Positions 7,357 through 14,989 of a DNA stretch of 64,000 bases are shown here, piece after piece. Position 1 is the stretch's first letter, and the number at the start of each line of letters is the position of its first letter. A model generated the notes under the pieces. That model saw nothing but the letters and a program-made list of their open reading frames with translations. It did not search any database and had not been told where the DNA came from. The position numbers and the translations under genes were made by a program. Source of the DNA: PWQG01 sp040882255 (GTDB taxonomy: Bacteria > Pseudomonadota > Gammaproteobacteria > Pseudomonadales > Pseudohongiellaceae); contig JBBEBP010000028.1 in assembly GCA_040882255.1 (NCBI GenBank), positions 6,506 through 70,505 of the forward strand. The letters are read 5' to 3'.

Positions 7357-7379
7357 CGAGTGCGACTCTACGTTATAAT
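7352..7379 (+). promoter_or_regulatory. Promoter of rmlA
   Basis: A perfect -10 TATAAT (7374-7379) is preceded by TGTGAC (7352-7357) at 16 nt. The start of rmlA lies 43 bp downstream. The -35 is weak. Confidence 0.45.
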
Positions 7380-7422
7380 GCGCCGCACATCCGCCTCATG
7401 AAACAACAAGGACAGCCTGACC

Positions 7423-8301
7423 ATGGAGTCGACAACCAAGGGCATCATCCTGGCCGGTGGCACCGGCACCCGCCTGCATCCCATGACCATCTCTGTCAGC
7501 AAGCAGCTGATGCCGGTCTACGACAAGCCGATGATCTACTATCCGCTCTGCACCCTGATGCAGGCCGGCATTCGTGACATCCTGGTCATCACCACACCCA
7601 ACGATCTGCCCCTGTACCGGCAATTGCTGGGCGACGGCTCCCAGTGGGGTATCAGCCTGCAGTATGCCGGGCAGCCGAAACCCGAGGGGCTGGCGCAGGC
7701 GTTTCTGATCGGCGAGGACTTTATTGGTGATGACAAGGTCTGCTTGATCCTGGGCGACAATATCTTCTACGGCAATGCGCTGGAGGACAAACTGCAGCGC
7801 GCGGTGCAGCAGGAGAACGGCGCCACGGTGTTCGCCTACTATGTGAACGATCCGGAGCGCTACGGGGTGGTGGCGCTGGACGAGAACAACACGGCCGTGG
7901 ACCTGGAAGAGAAGCCGGCGCAGCCGAAGTCCAATTACGCGGTGACGGGATTGTATCTGTACGACAACCAGGTCGTGGACATCGCCAAAGGGGTGCGGCC
8001 TTCGGCGCGGGGCGAACTGGAGATCACCGACGTGAACCGGGAGTACCTGCGCCGCGGTGCCCTGCAGGTGGAACTGTTCCAGCGCGGCACGGCCTGGCTG
8101 GATACGGGTACCGTGCAGTCACTGCTGGATGCTGCCAACTTCATTCGGGTGCTGGAGGAGCGCCAGGGTCTGAAGATCGCCTGCCCGGAAGAGCTGGCCT
8201 GGCGGCAGGGTTATATCAGTGGCGAACAGCTGCGGAAACTGGCCGAACCGCTGGCAAAAAGCGGCTATGGACACTATCTTCTCAAGCTGCTGAAGTATTA
8301 A
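7423..8301 (+). CDS. rfbA: Glucose-1-phosphate thymidylyltransferase
   Basis: A 292-residue RmlA. It joins dTTP and glucose-1-phosphate to give dTDP-glucose, the first step to dTDP-L-rhamnose. GIILAGGTGTRLHPMTISVS is the nucleotide-binding loop; KQLMPVYDKPMIYYPL, LGDNIFYG and the GTAWLDTGTVQSLLDAANF segment are RmlA hallmarks. Length is typical. It has its own TATAAT promoter after the GNAT toxin gene. Two reverse-oriented small genes separate it from rmlC and rmlD, an unusual break in a normally compact operon. Confidence 0.96.
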   Translation: MESTTKGIILAGGTGTRLHPMTISVSKQLMPVYDKPMIYYPLCTLMQAGIRDILVITTPNDLPLYRQLLGDGSQWGISLQYAGQPKPEGLAQAFLIGEDFIGDDKVCLILGDNIFYGNALEDKLQRAVQQENGATVFAYYVNDPERYGVVALDENNTAVDLEEKPAQPKSNYAVTGLYLYDNQVVDIAKGVRPSARGELEITDVNREYLRRGALQVELFQRGTAWLDTGTVQSLLDAANFIRVLEERQGLKIACPEELAWRQGYISGEQLRKLAEPLAKSGYGHYLLKLLKY

Positions 8302-8319
8302 TGCGAAGGTGTTCTGGCG

Positions 8320-8562
8320 TCAGGCGTTCAGTTGCGAGATTTCCAGGTACAGAGCATCCGGGGCCAGATCGGCCTGATTGGGCCAGCATACTGCGCCGAA
8401 TTCGTCGACAAAGACCCGCTGGAAATAATCAGGATCTTTCAAGGGCGCGAACATGGGACCATAGAGCCGGTCACGCAGACAGACGTTGCCGTGCAGGCCG
8501 TCGTCGAAGGTCAGTTCCAGCAGGTAGCCGGGATGGGCTTTTACATTCTGAACTCTGGGCAT
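8320..8562 (-). CDS. DUF2442 domain protein
   Basis: An 80-residue DUF2442 protein (MPRVQNVKAHPGYLLELTFDDG, then GNVCLRDRLYGPMFAPLKD and FVDEFGAVCWPN), a family of unknown function commonly paired with DUF4160. The ATG at 8562 is preceded by GAGGA at seven bases; upstream ATGs at 8580 and 8583 overlap the DUF4160 stop. DUF4160-DUF2442 pairs have been suggested to be TA-like from their mobility and size; I see no direct evidence of toxicity here. Confidence 0.8.
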   Translation of the reverse strand: MPRVQNVKAHPGYLLELTFDDGLHGNVCLRDRLYGPMFAPLKDPDYFQRVFVDEFGAVCWPNQADLAPDALYLEISQLNA

Positions 8563-8572
8563 GGCCAATTCC

Positions 8573-8836
8573 TCAATCATCAAGGGGTTCGATCAGAATA
8601 AGCGGCCGGTGCTGGAGCGCGAGCCGCCAATTGCGTCGTAACTCGAATTGGTGCATCTTCTGCCACTTCAGTACCATTGCGTCAGCACGCTGTGGAAGGC
8701 GGCCCGCCAGCCGCCTTCCGGTGCGAATGCAGTATTTTGCACTATTCTCCGCCCGGTAGGCGTGGAAGTGCGGTGGCAGATGATCATCATAATACATTCT
8801 GATCGTGATGCCATGGAACGCACAGATTGTGGGCAT
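8573..8836 (-). CDS. DUF4160 domain protein
   Basis: An 87-residue DUF4160 protein with the signature PTICAFHGITIRMYYDDHLPPHFHAY (read in pieces): an aromatic/His-rich N-terminus, followed by RRLAGRLPQRADAMVLKWQ. The start at 8836 has an AAGGGAG six bases upstream. Its stop overlaps the possible upstream starts of DUF2442, so the two form an operon. They lie on the minus strand between rmlA and rmlC, which points to insertion of this pair into the rhamnose operon. Confidence 0.82.
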   Translation of the reverse strand: MPTICAFHGITIRMYYDDHLPPHFHAYRAENSAKYCIRTGRRLAGRLPQRADAMVLKWQKMHQFELRRNWRLALQHRPLILIEPLDD

Positions 8837-8900
8837 CAGCAACTCCCTTTGCCTGGTTCCCTTTGTTGAATGTAGCGCAAGAAAGGAGTTTTTGCCCGGA

Positions 8901-9452
8901 ATGGAAGTAAAAGCGACCCGTATTCCCGACGTCTTGCTGTTAAAGCCAGCCGTTCATGGCGACGAGCGTGGTTTTTTCATGGAAACCTGGCGCCAGTCCC
9001 TGTTCGATGAGCTGGTGCCCGGCACGCAGTTCGTGCAGGACAATCACAGTAAATCCAGGCAGGGCATCCTGCGCGGCATGCACTACCAGCTGGAACAGCC
9101 GCAGGGCAAGCTGATTCGGGTGGTTTCCGGGGAAATCTACGACGTTGCTGTGGATTTGCGCGCCGATTCGCGGACATTCGGAGAAAGTGTAGGCGTACAC
9201 TTGTCCGCCGACAACAAACAGCAGCTCTGGGTGCCGCCGGGTTTCGCGCATGGCTTCTATGTTATCAGCGAGACGGCGGAGATGGTCTACAAGTGCTCGG
9301 ACTACTACGCGCCCGACGACGAATACACACTGCTCTGGAATGACCCCGAACTGGAAATCGATTGGCCGTTGGTGGAGGGTGCAGGCGAGCCGGTGCTTTC
9401 GGAGAAAGACCGCCAGGGGAGAGCGTTGCGGGATCTGCCGGTGTACAGGTAG
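8901..9452 (+). CDS. rfbC: dTDP-4-dehydrorhamnose 3,5-epimerase
   Basis: A 183-residue cupin-fold RmlC. HGDERGFFMETWR, QDNHSKSRQGILRGMHYQ (with the catalytic His) and GKLIRVVSGEIYDVAVDLR are family hallmarks; YKCSDYYAPDDEYTLLWNDP follows as expected. It converts dTDP-4-keto-6-deoxyglucose to the L-lyxo epimer. The start at 8901 follows an AAAGGAG. It lies downstream of the inserted DUF4160/DUF2442 pair, divergent from it. Confidence 0.96.
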   Translation: MEVKATRIPDVLLLKPAVHGDERGFFMETWRQSLFDELVPGTQFVQDNHSKSRQGILRGMHYQLEQPQGKLIRVVSGEIYDVAVDLRADSRTFGESVGVHLSADNKQQLWVPPGFAHGFYVISETAEMVYKCSDYYAPDDEYTLLWNDPELEIDWPLVEGAGEPVLSEKDRQGRALRDLPVYR

Positions 9453-9579
9453 AGAGGATCTCCCCAGGGATGCAAAGGAAAAATCGTTAATCTCTGCGAG
9501 CGCATAAAGCCCCACTCTTGTTGTCTGTCCTTCAGGAAGGCTATAGCATTGGCTTTTGTTTCTCGCCCGGATACCCCCT

Positions 9580-10455
9580 ATGCCGCTGAAAATCGCTCTC
9601 ACTGGCGCCAACGGCCAGCTCGGCCGCACGTTGCAGCACAGTGCCCTGTCCCGCGACCATGAACTGATCGCGCTGGACCGCACGGCGCTGGACATCAGTG
9701 ATGAGTCCGCCGTGCGCCGGACCCTGGATGAACTGCGGCCGGATGTGTTGATCAATGCGGCCGCTTACACGGCCGTGGACCGGGCCGAGAACGATGAAGA
9801 GGCAGCGCGGGCGGCCAATGCGGACGGGGCGAAGAACCTGGCGCGCTGGGCAGCGGCCAGTGACGCCTGGTTGCTGCAGGTCTCCACCGACTTTGTTTTC
9901 AATGGCCGCGCCGGCCGGCCGTACACACCCGACGATCAGCCTGATCCGATCAATCTGTATGGGCGCAGCAAGCTGGAAGGTGAACTGCATGTACGCTATC
10001 TGGCGCCGGACAACAGTCTGATCCTGCGCACCGGCTGGGTCTACTCACAATACGGCGGCAATTTCCTGAGCACCATGCTGCGGTTGATGGCCAGTAAGGA
10101 GGCGCTCACTGTCGTGGATGACCAGATCGGTACGCCGTCGTCCACAGACGGGCTGGTTCAATGTATCGAGGCGGCGGTGGAAAGACGTCCGACCGGTATA
10201 CTGCACTGGAGCGATGCCGGGGTGGCCAGCTGGTACGACTTCGCAGTGGCGATACAGGACGAGGCGCTGCGCTACGGACTGCTGGAGCGGCGCATTCCCG
10301 TAACGCCGATCCCGGCCAGCGAATACCCCACCCCGGCCCGGCGGCCGGCCTTCAGTGTGCTGGACAAATCCGCAACGCGCGCCGTGCTGGGCATTGATCC
10401 GAAGCACTGGCGTCGCAGGCTGGTGGGTGTGCTGCAGGCCGTGCAACAACAATAG
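9580..10455 (+). CDS. rfbD: dTDP-4-dehydrorhamnose reductase
   Basis: A 291-residue RmlD, the final NADPH-dependent reduction to dTDP-L-rhamnose. LKIALTGANGQLGRTL is the dinucleotide-binding loop; STDFVFNG and INLYGRSKLEGE (Tyr-x3-Lys) are the catalytic segments. The ATG at 9580 is favoured over 9556, which would add eight residues before the conserved N-terminus. RmlB, the 4,6-dehydratase needed between RmlA and RmlC, is not in the window and must be encoded elsewhere. Confidence 0.95.
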   Translation: MPLKIALTGANGQLGRTLQHSALSRDHELIALDRTALDISDESAVRRTLDELRPDVLINAAAYTAVDRAENDEEAARAANADGAKNLARWAAASDAWLLQVSTDFVFNGRAGRPYTPDDQPDPINLYGRSKLEGELHVRYLAPDNSLILRTGWVYSQYGGNFLSTMLRLMASKEALTVVDDQIGTPSSTDGLVQCIEAAVERRPTGILHWSDAGVASWYDFAVAIQDEALRYGLLERRIPVTPIPASEYPTPARRPAFSVLDKSATRAVLGIDPKHWRRRLVGVLQAVQQQ

Positions 10456-10492
10456 AAAATCGGGACTGTCCCGCTTTTTTAGTCCCGATTTT
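10456..10492 (+). terminator. Stem-loop with GGGACTGTCCC core after rmlD (repeat family A)
   Basis: AAAATCGGGACT (10456-10467) and AGTCCCGATTTT (10481-10492) pair over 12 bp with a loop ending in TTTTTT, directly after the rmlD stop. It contains the 11-bp GGGACTGTCCC core (10462-10472) shared with four other intergenic sites. It can act as a rho-independent-like terminator, and a TATAAT (10503-10508) for the next gene follows at once. Confidence 0.65.
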
Positions 10493-10541
10493 ATAACCTG
10501 CGTATAATGGGTGGAAAGCATATACTGGAGGGGCCCCGGAC

Positions 10542-11132
10542 ATGAAGGGACGGATCGCGACAGGCATGGTGGCCGCGTGGCTGTGGGTCATCATGCCGGT
10601 TTCCGCCAGTACCGTAGTGGAGATGAGTTTCCAGGACGTAGTGGATAGCGCCGAGCTGGTGTTCGAGGGCGAGGTGTTGTCGGTGGAGTCCCGACAAACC
10701 GGTCCGCGCCGCATACATACCATCGTCCGTTTTCGTGTGCTGGATGTGATCAAGGGCGATCACCCCGGTGACGAACTGGAACTGCGTTACCTGGGCGGAG
10801 AGGTCAACGGACGTCGCATGCAGGTCACGGACATGGAGTGGCCCGAGGCGGGCGAAAGTGGCGTGTATTTCGTCGAGTCCCTGCAGCGCCCGCTGGTCCA
10901 CCCCCTGGTCGGCTGGTCGCAGGGCCACTACCGGCTTGCGGCTGACGGGCAGGGCGAGGACCGGGTCTATACGGCGGACCGCCAACCGGTGGCCGGCCAT
11001 GCTGTCTCCGATGGCGGTTTGAATCTGATGCAATTGGGCGGCCCGCCGGCGGCGGTGCCTGCCGGTGAGTTCAAACGCCGGGTCCGGGATCTGGTGGATG
11101 GCGGTGGCCCGGCACGGGAGGCCATACCATGA
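10542..11132 (+). CDS. Secreted protein of unknown function linked to a metalloprotease
   Basis: A 196-residue protein with a signal peptide (basic start, hydrophobic stretch to about residue 22, cleavage near VSAS). The mature part begins VVEMSFQDVVDSAELVFEGEV and continues IVRFRVLDVIKGD, a beta-rich pattern seen in uncharacterised proteins that accompany matrixin-type proteases. The stop overlaps the protease start (ATGA), so the two are translationally coupled. It could be a chaperone, inhibitor or substrate-recognition partner of the protease; nothing in the sequence decides. Confidence 0.7.
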   Translation: MKGRIATGMVAAWLWVIMPVSASTVVEMSFQDVVDSAELVFEGEVLSVESRQTGPRRIHTIVRFRVLDVIKGDHPGDELELRYLGGEVNGRRMQVTDMEWPEAGESGVYFVESLQRPLVHPLVGWSQGHYRLAADGQGEDRVYTADRQPVAGHAVSDGGLNLMQLGGPPAAVPAGEFKRRVRDLVDGGGPAREAIP

Positions 11133-12649
11133 GGCCGGCTGTACCACCTCGCATCGCCAGGGCACTGCTTTTTTCCACGCTCACACTGACCGGTTTTGTG
11201 TCGCCGGCCCTCCATGCATTCGATATCAACGAAAATCAGTTGCTGAAATGGCCGGGTGCCCGCACCACGATCTACGCGGGGCTGCCGGAACGCACCGCAT
11301 CCGGCGAGACGTATCAGCAGGCCATCATCGACGCGGCGGCCCACTGGTCGGAGGTCACGCCCTTTCAGTTCGAGGTGTCGCCGGAGTACCGGGACCCCTG
11401 CCGTGGCTATGCTGACGATACCGGGGCCGAGAACCAGTCTGGCGGTGACGGCGTCAATGGCCAGGGGTTTGCCGATACCGTCTGCGGACAGGAGTTCAAT
11501 GACAATACCCTGGCGGTGACCGTTCAGTACTGGGAGCCCAACACGCTGGGCGTTTTCGATCTGGTGGAAGCGGACGTGATCTACAATTCGGAGGCCAGTT
11601 TTGACATCTACGATGGTCCGCTGAGCTCCGGAAATGACGAGTTTGCCGGGATCGATTTCCGCCGCACGGCGCTGCACGAACTGGGGCATGTGCTGGGCTT
11701 GGGCCACGAGCGCGACGAACCGGCCATCATGGCACCCAATATTGGCAATCTTTTCCGCCTGCAGGAGGACGATATCGCTGGAGCTCAGGCCCTGTACCGG
11801 GGCATCAGCGGTTGCCCGCAGCGACAGGGCGGCTTCGGCCGTTTCGATGACGCATTGGAGGACGATGACTGTCGCGTCAGTCAGTTGATGTCCGGTGGTT
11901 CGGACGACAGTCCGGTGGACGTCTACACCTTCTCCCTGGACGAAGAGGCCACCGTGGATGCACGGGTTGCCGCCGGTGCCCTGGACGGTGTGCTGATACT
12001 GGCCGATTCCGGCCTCGATATCCTGGCCCTGGACGATGACAGTGGCAGTGGTTGTAATCCCCGCATCCGCCAGTCCCTGCCGGCCGGTGATTATGTGTTG
12101 CTGGTCAATACCTGGGACGTCGCCGAGGATGCGGACCCGCCCTGCGGTGACGCGGTTCGCGGCGATTATCGCTTGTCCGTCAGCCATGAGAGTGAGCAGT
12201 TACTTACTCTGCGTGGCAAGGAAAGCTTCCAGGGGGGCGAGGCCGAGGCGCAGTTCTTCGGGGCGGTCACGGTGGACGGTGGCGAGAGTTACCGCAGCCG
12301 TGTGCGGCCGGACCAGGCCTTTGACGTCGAAGGGCGGATTCTCGTCGACCCCGCCCATCAGGGCGAGCCGGGCTACATTGTCGTGGCCGCCATCACCGAT
12401 GCCGGCGAGACACTGGTAAAGAACGAGCGGGGCGCCTTCGTCACCTACCGGCCGGCCCGGCAACTGGTGCCGATCGCGGAGCGGCGGGTGCTGTCCGGGG
12501 TCGAGATCATCGATGTGATGACCGGCATGGTGGCCGAGGACATCGACATCGACGACATCGAGGTGGACTTCTTCATCGGCTACGGTGTGGATAGTGATCC
12601 CGATGAACTGTACTTCCACAGTCAGCCGATCAACCTGATCGTGGAGTAG
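11129..12649 (+). CDS. Secreted matrixin-type zinc metalloprotease with PPC-like domain
   Basis: A 506-residue secreted protein. A signal peptide ends about residue 30 (PALHA/F). The catalytic domain contains HELGHVLGLGHE starting at His183, the metzincin HExxHxxGxxH zinc site, followed by PAIMAPNIG, which supplies the Met-turn. A beta-sandwich of the bacterial pre-peptidase C-terminal type follows (VDVYTFSLDEEATVDARV to GDYRLSV, about residues 265-355), then a second beta-rich C-terminal segment. Many acidic residues suggest an extracellular, salt-adapted enzyme. There is no clear pro-domain Cys switch. It forms an operon with the 196-residue secreted protein. Confidence 0.85.
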   Translation: MRPAVPPRIARALLFSTLTLTGFVSPALHAFDINENQLLKWPGARTTIYAGLPERTASGETYQQAIIDAAAHWSEVTPFQFEVSPEYRDPCRGYADDTGAENQSGGDGVNGQGFADTVCGQEFNDNTLAVTVQYWEPNTLGVFDLVEADVIYNSEASFDIYDGPLSSGNDEFAGIDFRRTALHELGHVLGLGHERDEPAIMAPNIGNLFRLQEDDIAGAQALYRGISGCPQRQGGFGRFDDALEDDDCRVSQLMSGGSDDSPVDVYTFSLDEEATVDARVAAGALDGVLILADSGLDILALDDDSGSGCNPRIRQSLPAGDYVLLVNTWDVAEDADPPCGDAVRGDYRLSVSHESEQLLTLRGKESFQGGEAEAQFFGAVTVDGGESYRSRVRPDQAFDVEGRILVDPAHQGEPGYIVVAAITDAGETLVKNERGAFVTYRPARQLVPIAERRVLSGVEIIDVMTGMVAEDIDIDDIEVDFFIGYGVDSDPDELYFHSQPINLIVE

Positions 12650-12653
12650 GACG

Positions 12654-12669
12654 GCGGGGACAGTCCCGC
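12654..12669. repeat. GGGACAGTCCC palindrome (repeat family A)
   Basis: GCGGGGACAGTCCCGC follows the metalloprotease stop by four bases and precedes a TTTTC. It is the shortest copy of the GGGAC(A/T)GTCCC family in the window. It may serve as a terminator stem and also abuts the promoter of the MNT gene. Confidence 0.6.
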
Positions 12670-12695
12670 TTTTCTATTTGCGCTATACTCGCGCC

Positions 12696-13112
12696 ATGAA
12701 CTCCGATATTGACAGTCTCTGTGCCGGGATCGATGAAGCGCTGTCGGCATTACCCGACGAGGTGCCAGCGTTGCACACGGTCGTACTGTTCGGTTCGCTG
12801 GCAACAGGCCACGCCCGGCCGGACAGTGATGCCGATGTGGCGGTGCAGTCAGACCGGACTCTGACCGCAGGGCAGCGGATGCGGATTATCGAATCGTTGA
12901 CGCTGCTGTTGGACCGTCCTGTGGATCTGGTCGATCTGAGTGTCGTCGGCCAGCCCCTGCTGGATCGTATCTCTACTGAAGGTATCCGGATACGCGGAAC
13001 GGATCAACATTGGGGGGGGCTTCTGTTCCGTAACGTGATGGACCGGGAAGACTTCCTGCCCATGCAGCAGCGGATTCTTGCTAACCGGAGGGACCAATGG
13101 CTGAACAAGTGA
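12696..13112 (+). CDS. mntA: MNT-type nucleotidyltransferase antitoxin (MntA-like)
   Basis: A 138-residue minimal nucleotidyltransferase. VVLFGSLATGHARPDSDADVAV contains the GSx10DxD motif; the third acidic residue lies in RPVDLVDLSVV. MntA antitoxins poly-AMPylate a Tyr next to the RNase site of the HEPN partner HepT. A TATACT -10 (12684-12689) ends only six bases before the ATG, so the transcript may be leaderless. It overlaps the HEPN remnant by 16 nt. Since that toxin gene is damaged, this antitoxin may have lost its partner. Confidence 0.85.
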   Translation: MNSDIDSLCAGIDEALSALPDEVPALHTVVLFGSLATGHARPDSDADVAVQSDRTLTAGQRMRIIESLTLLLDRPVDLVDLSVVGQPLLDRISTEGIRIRGTDQHWGGLLFRNVMDREDFLPMQQRILANRRDQWLNK

Positions 13113-13367
13113 TGGCCCAGAAGCTGGAGTCGTTGCGCCGCGCATCCCGACATACCGGCGCCTCAATCCATGGGGCAGAGTTTCCAGCTGCTCGCTGACC
13201 ATGGAGTCATCAATCCGGAGTTGGCCACGGGCCTGCGCAAAGCGGTCGGTTTCAGGAATATTCTCGTGCACAGCTACGAAACGATCAACTGGGAGATCGT
13301 GTTCGCGCTGTGCACTGAACGCCTGCCGGATTTCGAGCGCTTTGCTCAGTCGATGGCGGGGCAGTAG
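13097..13367 (+). pseudogene. hepT: HEPN ribonuclease toxin (HepT-like), internal deletion and frameshift
   Basis: The ATG at 13097 opens a frame reading AQKLESLRRASRHTG, typical of the HepT N-terminus, but it stops after 33 residues (13196-13198). The C-terminal half lies in another frame from about 13170: MGQSFQLLADHGVINPELA, then VGFRNILVHSYETI, which holds the RNase motif Rx4HxY. A normal HepT is about 135-145 residues; roughly 50-60 residues of the central helices are missing at the junction near 13160-13170. The remnant could still be translated as a 65-residue fragment from the ATG at 13170, but it lacks half of the fold. Confidence 0.8.
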
Positions 13368-13377
13368 ATAGCGCCGG

Positions 13378-13419
13378 AGGCTTTCGGCCCAGCGCGTTAC
13401 CGCGCTGAGCCGAAAGCCT
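13378..13419. terminator. Strong stem-loop between convergent genes
   Basis: AGGCTTTCGGC (13378-13388) pairs with GCCGAAAGCCT (13409-13419); an inner AGCGCG/CGCGCT extends the stem. It lies between the convergent hepT remnant and manC and probably acts as a bidirectional terminator, although no T-run follows. Confidence 0.5.
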
Positions 13420-13461
13420 ACCGCCTCATCAACGCACAGTCCCGGCAACCCGGTCCTTTCC

Positions 13462-14859
13462 TTAACAGCGCCCGAAGTTGTCCTCGAACCGCACGATGTC
13501 ATCTTCCCCCAGGTAACTGCCACTCTGCACCTCGATCAACTCCAGCGGCAACTTGCCGGGGTTGGTCAGGCGGTGCTTCTCGCCGATGGGGATGTACACC
13601 GACTCGTTCTCGGTGAGCATCTGCTCGCGCTCGCCGATCTGCACGATCGCGGTACCGGAAACCACCACCCAGTGCTCGGCGCGGTGATGGTGCATCTGCA
13701 GGGACAGGGAAGCGCCGGGTTTCACGGTGATGCACTTGACCTGATAGCGTTCCCCGTTGTCGATGCTGTCGTAGCTGCCCCAGGGGCGGTGCACTTCGCG
13801 GTGATTGAGATGTTCCTTGCGGCCCAGTTCGCGGATCTTCTCCACGGCGTCCTTCACTTGCTGCACCCGGTCACGGCGGGCCACCAGCAACGCGTCCTTG
13901 GTGTCCACGATGACCGTGTCCTCCATGCCCAGCGTGACCACCAGTTTCTCCCGGCTGTGCACCAGATTGTTGTGGCTGTCCATGGGCAGCACATCACCGA
14001 TGGACACGTTGCCGTTCTCGTCCTTGTCGCTGATTTCCCACAATGAGTGCCAGCCACCCACGTCACTCCAGCCGGCATCCAGCGGCACCATGCGTACCTG
14101 TTCGGCCTGTTCCATCACCGCATAGTCGATGGAGTCCGAGGGGCAGGGGCTGAAGTGGGCCTTGCTGATGCGGATAAAGTCCAGGTCGGTGCTGGCGTTC
14201 TCGAAGGCCTCCCGGCACACCTCGGCCATGGTCGGCTGAAACCGCATCAGTGCGTCCAGGTAGGCCCGGGCACGGAACACGAACATGCCGCTGTTCCAGA
14301 AATGATCGCCGGCCGCCAGATATTGCTCAGCGGTGGGATGGTCGGGTTTCTCCACAAAACGGATTACATGGCGCACATTGCCGCTTTTTTCCTGCGATTG
14401 CAGGTAGCCATAGCCTGTTTCCGGGTGCGTGGGCACCACTCCGAAGGTCACCAGGCTGCCGTCGGCCGCCGCTTCTCCGGCCACGTCCAACGCCTGTAGC
14501 AGGGCCTGGTGATCGGCGATGGCATGGTCGGCCGGCAGCACGGCCAGCGTGGCTTCCGGGTCGGTTTGCAATGCCTGCAGCGCGGCCAGGGCGATGGCCG
14601 GTGCCGTATTGCGGGCTGCCGGCTCCAGCAGGATGGCCGACGGTGTCACGCCGGCGCTGCGCAGCTGTTCGGCCACCATGAAGCGGTGGTCTTCGTTGCA
14701 GACCACGATGGGTGCCTGCAAGTCGGTGACCCGCAGGGCCGTCTCCTGCAGCAGGGTATGTTCACCCCCGGTCAGCCGGTGGAGCTGTTTCGGGTAGTGT
14801 TTGCGCGACAGCGGCCACAGTCTTGTGCCTGCGCCGCCGGACAGTATCACTGGAATCAT
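13462..14859 (-). CDS. manC: Mannose-1-phosphate guanylyltransferase/mannose-6-phosphate isomerase
   Basis: A 465-residue bifunctional type II enzyme. The N-terminal domain starts MIPVILSGGAGTRLWPLSRK, the GMP-transferase loop, with FVEKPD and SIDYAVMEQ motifs; the C-terminal cupin (about residues 350-465) carries the phosphomannose isomerase signature, with RPWGSYDSIDNGERYQVK and PGASLSLQMHHHRAEHW containing metal-binding His residues. It makes GDP-mannose for surface polysaccharide. The start at 14859 is set by the conserved N-terminus; the frame is open upstream across the divergent promoter region. It is divergent from the sulfatase-fold gene with 130 bp between them. Confidence 0.95.
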   Translation of the reverse strand: MIPVILSGGAGTRLWPLSRKHYPKQLHRLTGGEHTLLQETALRVTDLQAPIVVCNEDHRFMVAEQLRSAGVTPSAILLEPAARNTAPAIALAALQALQTDPEATLAVLPADHAIADHQALLQALDVAGEAAADGSLVTFGVVPTHPETGYGYLQSQEKSGNVRHVIRFVEKPDHPTAEQYLAAGDHFWNSGMFVFRARAYLDALMRFQPTMAEVCREAFENASTDLDFIRISKAHFSPCPSDSIDYAVMEQAEQVRMVPLDAGWSDVGGWHSLWEISDKDENGNVSIGDVLPMDSHNNLVHSREKLVVTLGMEDTVIVDTKDALLVARRDRVQQVKDAVEKIRELGRKEHLNHREVHRPWGSYDSIDNGERYQVKCITVKPGASLSLQMHHHRAEHWVVVSGTAIVQIGEREQMLTENESVYIPIGEKHRLTNPGKLPLELIEVQSGSYLGEDDIVRFEDNFGRC

Positions 14860-14989
14860 TCGGGAATCAGTCCATTTCCGTCCAAGGGATGCCCAGTGTA
14901 GCGCAAATGCTGCCGCACGCGCACCGCAGTGGCTCTGGTCACACGTCTGCCGGCGGGCAGATGGTGTAACATCGCACCATGATTGTGAC

